From positions 1 through 19,954 of the forward strand of contig JASANZ010001859.1 of assembly GCA_030849805.1 (NCBI GenBank): 19,954 nt of DNA, in the 5' to 3' direction. Under the pieces are notes generated by a model that saw nothing but the letters and a program-made list of their open reading frames with translations, had not been told where the DNA came from and did not search any database. Each line of letters starts with the position of its first letter. The stretch's first letter is position 1. The position numbers and the translations under genes are program-made. The stretch is from Sergeia podlipaevii (Eukaryota; Euglenozoa; Kinetoplastea; Trypanosomatida; Trypanosomatidae). This document shows positions 16,656-19,954 of the stretch, one piece after another.

Positions 16656-19232
16656 ATGATGAATAAGGAAAACAAAGCGAAGGCTTTTCATTTACATCCG
16701 CTTGGGAAAAGTTCTGTTGATGTCGGTGAACGCCTGGGACACTCTCTTCTCGCGTCTTCCATCCTCTCGCCCATTAATACCTCACAAAATGTGCTCGATG
16801 CAAGCAAGCAATCCCCCCTGGCGTCATCTACTACTCCCTTTCCACGCTTATCATCATCACCACCCTTGCAGCAGCAGCAGCAGCAGCAGCCGAGTGCGCC
16901 ACGCACCGAATCTAAAGCGTTTCAGCGTATGTTCATGGAGGAGTCACACGCTCCCCCTCACGAAACCGCTGCTCCGGCTCACGGCCAGAAGCCCAGCGCG
17001 GCTGTCAAAGTTCGCACAAAAGCAACAATAACGAGTGGGACCACAACTGCGATGAGGGCGGGAATGAAGGAGCTGAAGCGACGGCAGCCTCACGCCAATG
17101 GGGCGAAAATGTCTACACAAGCAACACGCACTCCGCTACCTTCATCTACAGCCGCTGCGCGCTCTGAAGGTGGTGCATGCGTACGAGGAAGGGGAAAGAA
17201 GCCGTTACCAACAACGCAACATGAAAATGGACAGAGGGCTGGCGTGGGGTCGTCATGTCACTGCGTACCAGCACGTGAGTCCTTTGAGCGCGCACTATGG
17301 CTGCTGAACGGCATGATACGCGTCGAGCACGGCGGCGAGGCGGGAGAAGGCGATGCATACGATTGCGTTGAGGAGCCCTCTAGCGGGGTTGTGGTCGTGG
17401 TAGCTGCTACACCGGGGCCTGGTGTTGCTCCTGCACACATGGCGCGTGCCCCTGCACTTCCTGTGTGGCTCATCACTGACGGCCAGTCCCTCCTGGTAGT
17501 AGACAGCAATGGTAGCGGCCATCACAGCAATTACTGCACTGCGATGACAAGGCACTTACAAGGTCTTAGTCAAGCCAGTCCACTACCCCGCACCAGCACT
17601 AGTCCAGCATGTCCGGCTTCCTCGAAGGAGCCAGAGGAAGAGGTGAGCGTCGCGTGGTTCTTGTTAGATACGCTACAGCGTAACGCAGGTACAGTAGACG
17701 TCGTGAACTGTCTTGCCTACGCGTCCACCAAGAGCTCCACTGTGGCACAGAGTGGCCCAAGGAAATCGTTTTCTTCCTCTCCTTCTGAACCGCACAAGCG
17801 GCAGCAGCAGCAGCAGCCAGAGCTATCCTTACCAAGTCCTGGTGCTCTAGCCACTCTCCGTACTCCTTATAATCATCAGAGGGGGTCCTTATTGATGTTG
17901 CTGCGCGGTGCCGCATTGGTGAATGCGATACTAGAGGATATATGTCACTGCTACATGCCATTCTTCCTTGAAGAAGCGTACCCCCACGGGGTGCGCCTGG
18001 AGGGTCGCTGGTTGGAGGCAAAGCAGAGACTCTGGACCTCTGCTGCCGCCGCAAGCGCGGAGGGTCACCCTTGTTGTGGCGAGAGCATCGATGTAGCGTC
18101 CCAGGAGCGTTCTGACGCCATCATCCTGCGACAGCTGTTTCCTGCTGCTGACAAGGAGGCCACCTTGGATGAGTGGCGGGCACGGTACGGAGTGCTGAAC
18201 GTGCCAGCAGAGGTTCTTGATGAGGTGGCTTCCAGCCTAGAGACCCGGCAGACAAAGTTCTCTGGGGAGAGGAGTGAGTGGAAGGGATACACCACTATTG
18301 GTCCAGTGGTAGCACCAGTAGCAATGACGGCGGTAACAGTGGCTAAGAAAGGTAGAATCCATGGACCAACTCGAAAAACGGAGCAGCGGCAACAGACACC
18401 AAAGAGGCCTGAGGTTGTTGACAAGCATGGAGAGGTGCTAGGAGGAGATGAAGAGAAGCCGCTGTGGTCAGGCATAGGTGGAGAGTGCAGTAGCGTAGTC
18501 CACGAGAGCGGCGGGTTCCCAGGCACTGGGCGGAGACTAGGTGGTACTCTGTCTCAGCAGGAGACACGGCAGCGACTGGGTCAAGCAAGGCTAACCTCAA
18601 GTGCAACACTGTTTCCGTCTTGCGGCACTGCCCTGGACGGGGAATTGAGGGAAAAAATTGCTGCGATGCAGATGGTACCACCAACACCCCTATCACAAGG
18701 TACCTCACCACCGCCAAGTAGCAGTGGGCAAAGGGTCACCTCACACTGGGGCACGCAGGGAGAAGCTCTTATCTTGGGCGGTGCTCTCCTCGCGACGGGG
18801 CCCACCTATGCCTCCTTCCTACAGCATACTCAGTCCATCCAGATCAGCGGCGCAAAACAGCAGGAGCACGAGGTCAAGCAGTCTGCAGGGGCAGCAGCGA
18901 GCGTACGACCAGTGCGGGCACCGGCTCAATGTAGAGCAGTTCTGGTGCACACGCCAGGCGGCCGCGTTGAACTTGAGCGCGACGTGACCGCCTTCACAAG
19001 GACACGCACTACCCAGGCGAGCCCATCAACTCTGGAACGAATGGTAACCGTGAAAGACGTCAAGGAGACGCTGATGCGCAGCGCGCTAGGTCGCTCACTC
19101 CGCCTGAGAGCAGAAGGGCTTTTTCTGACGTACGCTCCTGGCTTGCCGCCACTGCAGGACACGGACGTGATTACTGTCGAGTACGCTGTGCTGCGCCTCG
19201 TCAGACGTCGTGCCAGCGCTGGATCAATGTAG
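16656..19232 (+). CDS. Hypothetical protein with a putative C-terminal ubiquitin-like domain
   Basis: 858 residues from the first of two adjacent in-frame ATGs (16656, 16659) to TAG. The N-terminal ~200 residues and the 460-700 region are low-complexity, rich in Ser/Thr/Pro/Gln with Gln runs near residues 72-78 and 384-388. Ordered-looking blocks are RESFERALWLLNGMIRVE (about 207), PVWLITDGQSLLVVDSNG (about 269), VSVAWFLLDTLQRN (about 330) and LLMLLRGAALVNAILEDICH through RWLEAKQRLW (about 411-458). The last ~95 residues follow a beta-beta-alpha-beta-beta pattern: RAVLVHTPGG (760-769), RVELERDVT (770-778), TVKDVKETLMRSALG (798-812), LFLTYAPGLPPLQDTDVI (822-839) and YAVLRLVRR (843-851). The helix, the LxxxG-like turn and the closing VLRLVRR resemble ubiquitin's fold, but there is no terminal Gly-Gly, so it would be a domain, not a modifier. 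Function unknown. Confidence 0.78.
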   Translation: MMNKENKAKAFHLHPLGKSSVDVGERLGHSLLASSILSPINTSQNVLDASKQSPLASSTTPFPRLSSSPPLQQQQQQQPSAPRTESKAFQRMFMEESHAPPHETAAPAHGQKPSAAVKVRTKATITSGTTTAMRAGMKELKRRQPHANGAKMSTQATRTPLPSSTAAARSEGGACVRGRGKKPLPTTQHENGQRAGVGSSCHCVPARESFERALWLLNGMIRVEHGGEAGEGDAYDCVEEPSSGVVVVVAATPGPGVAPAHMARAPALPVWLITDGQSLLVVDSNGSGHHSNYCTAMTRHLQGLSQASPLPRTSTSPACPASSKEPEEEVSVAWFLLDTLQRNAGTVDVVNCLAYASTKSSTVAQSGPRKSFSSSPSEPHKRQQQQQPELSLPSPGALATLRTPYNHQRGSLLMLLRGAALVNAILEDICHCYMPFFLEEAYPHGVRLEGRWLEAKQRLWTSAAAASAEGHPCCGESIDVASQERSDAIILRQLFPAADKEATLDEWRARYGVLNVPAEVLDEVASSLETRQTKFSGERSEWKGYTTIGPVVAPVAMTAVTVAKKGRIHGPTRKTEQRQQTPKRPEVVDKHGEVLGGDEEKPLWSGIGGECSSVVHESGGFPGTGRRLGGTLSQQETRQRLGQARLTSSATLFPSCGTALDGELREKIAAMQMVPPTPLSQGTSPPPSSSGQRVTSHWGTQGEALILGGALLATGPTYASFLQHTQSIQISGAKQQEHEVKQSAGAAASVRPVRAPAQCRAVLVHTPGGRVELERDVTAFTRTRTTQASPSTLERMVTVKDVKETLMRSALGRSLRLRAEGLFLTYAPGLPPLQDTDVITVEYAVLRLVRRRASAGSM
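18930..19208 (+). other. Region encoding the putative ubiquitin-like beta-grasp domain
   Basis: It codes for residues 759-851 of the protein above. Hydrophobic strand periodicity, an amphipathic helix VKDVKETLM and the final strand AVLRLVRR are placed as in ubiquitin, with an insertion of about 18 Thr/Arg/Ser-rich residues between strand 2 and the helix. The call rests on pattern, not on a search. Confidence 0.45.
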
Positions 19233-19260
19233 ACATACATACATACATACATACATACAT
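19233..19260. repeat. (ACAT)7 tetranucleotide microsatellite
   Basis: Seven ACAT units begin at the first base after the stop codon of the preceding gene, followed by degenerate ACAC/ATAC units. It lies at the very start of the 3' UTR. Confidence 0.9.
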
Positions 19261-19877
19261 ACACACATACGTGCCTTAGAAGCAGGATGGCCAGGATAAA
19301 TGATATTTCGCACAGATAATGGGGTTTCATATTCCTTTTTTTTCCTTTTGAACTTCCCTTTTTATCTCCCCATTTTACGATTGCAGTTTATTTTCCATCT
19401 TCACCTTTTGTATATTATTTCCTCTTCCTTCTTGCAGGTGAATGCATGACATTCTTAAATAAATATGGCACCGCTGAGTCCATTCGGTTGCATTTATGTA
19501 TCTACGTTTAAAATCTTCCACATATGTTTCGTTGCTCCACAGCCCTTCGTAGGAAAGAAAGACTGAGATTCAATGGGTGCTAGGGTGGTGGCTCTTCATT
19601 TCCTCATCATTTGCATACATCGTCACACGTCTTCTGCTGCTTCTTGTTGAATCTACCGGAATTTCCATTATGTTCTTACGTTCTCCTATTTTCTTTTTTC
19701 TTTTTTTTGCTACATGATACATACACCAAAATAAAGATTTCAGAACTAGTTAAACCTTGTTTATCGTAGTTTTATTTAGCACCTTACCGTTATTTTTTTT
19801 TTATTTACCGATTACACTAGCCAGTTTCTTTATTCCCACAAACCCAAACACTATCAGAGTCATTTCTCACTGTAATC
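19233..19877 (+). other. Intergenic spacer with an ACAT repeat at its start
   Basis: About 645 bases without a gene. It opens with a tetranucleotide repeat directly after the TAG stop, then moderately AT-rich 3' UTR-like sequence. It ends in pyrimidine-rich stretches before the next gene, with AG at 19856-19857 as a plausible splice acceptor 20 nt before ATG 19878. Confidence 0.7.
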
Positions 19878-19954
19878 ATGCGCTGTGCTCGACGTGCCTT
19901 CCTCACCGCCGCCGTCGCTGGCTCCTCGCGCCTGGCCTCCTCCGCAGCTATCGT
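19878..19954 (+). CDS. Start of a probable mitochondrial precursor protein (partial)
   Basis: The first 25 codons from ATG 19878, cut by the window edge, read MRCARRAFLTAAVAGSSRLA followed by SSAAI and V. The segment is rich in Arg, Ala and Ser, has no acidic residue and starts with basic residues plus alternating hydrophobics, as expected of a mitochondrial targeting presequence. Codons are GC-ending like the rest of the coding sequence here. The mature protein is not visible, so no identity is proposed. Confidence 0.7.
   Translation, partial: MRCARRAFLTAAVAGSSRLASSAAI

Noticed and set aside
18065..18526. 153-codon frame on the - strand opposite the last complete gene
   Set aside because: It is opposite a strong + strand coding frame and has no independent support.

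Overview
The window is nuclear DNA from a trypanosomatid (kinetoplastid) protist. Every credible gene is on the + strand. The genes are intron-free and GC-rich, and they are separated by 0.6-2.7 kb of AT-rich, homopolymer-laden spacer. Ahead of almost every start codon is a polypyrimidine tract followed by AG, the signature of spliced-leader trans-splicing in a polycistronic transcription unit. The genes use TAA, TGA and TAG as terminators and TGG for Trp, so the standard code applies. The genus cannot be fixed from the sequence alone.

Layout, left to right: (1) the last 19 codons of 60S ribosomal protein L10a; (2) an arginine/serine-rich hypothetical protein (970-2166); (3) a compact protein kinase of the CAMKL (SNF1/AMPK/CIPK-like) type, consisting of little but the kinase domain (3020-3829); (4) a 2.7-kb spacer holding a 0.25-kb direct duplication joined by a single N, very probably a contig-join artefact; (5) a large sestrin (PA26 family) homologue with poly-Q, acidic and Gly/Ser insertions, whose single continuous reading frame (6550-10668) is broken by one in-frame TAG at 7183-7185; (6) a HEAT-repeat phosphatase regulatory subunit most like PP4 regulatory subunit 1 (12544-14421); (7) a large, mostly disordered hypothetical protein whose C-terminus looks like a ubiquitin-like beta-grasp domain (16656-19232); (8) the first 25 codons of a probable mitochondrial precursor (19878 to the window end).

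An AMPK-type kinase, a sestrin and a PP2A/PP4-type scaffold side by side are suggestive, because in animals sestrins act on AMPK and TORC1 signalling. However, gene order inside kinetoplastid transcription units seldom reflects function, so I treat this as a curiosity. The most informative observations are the sestrin homologue with altered catalytic and leucine-pocket positions, the in-frame stop in it, the assembly duplication, and the putative ubiquitin-like tail on the last complete gene. I found no tRNA, rRNA, CRISPR array or transposon that I could support.
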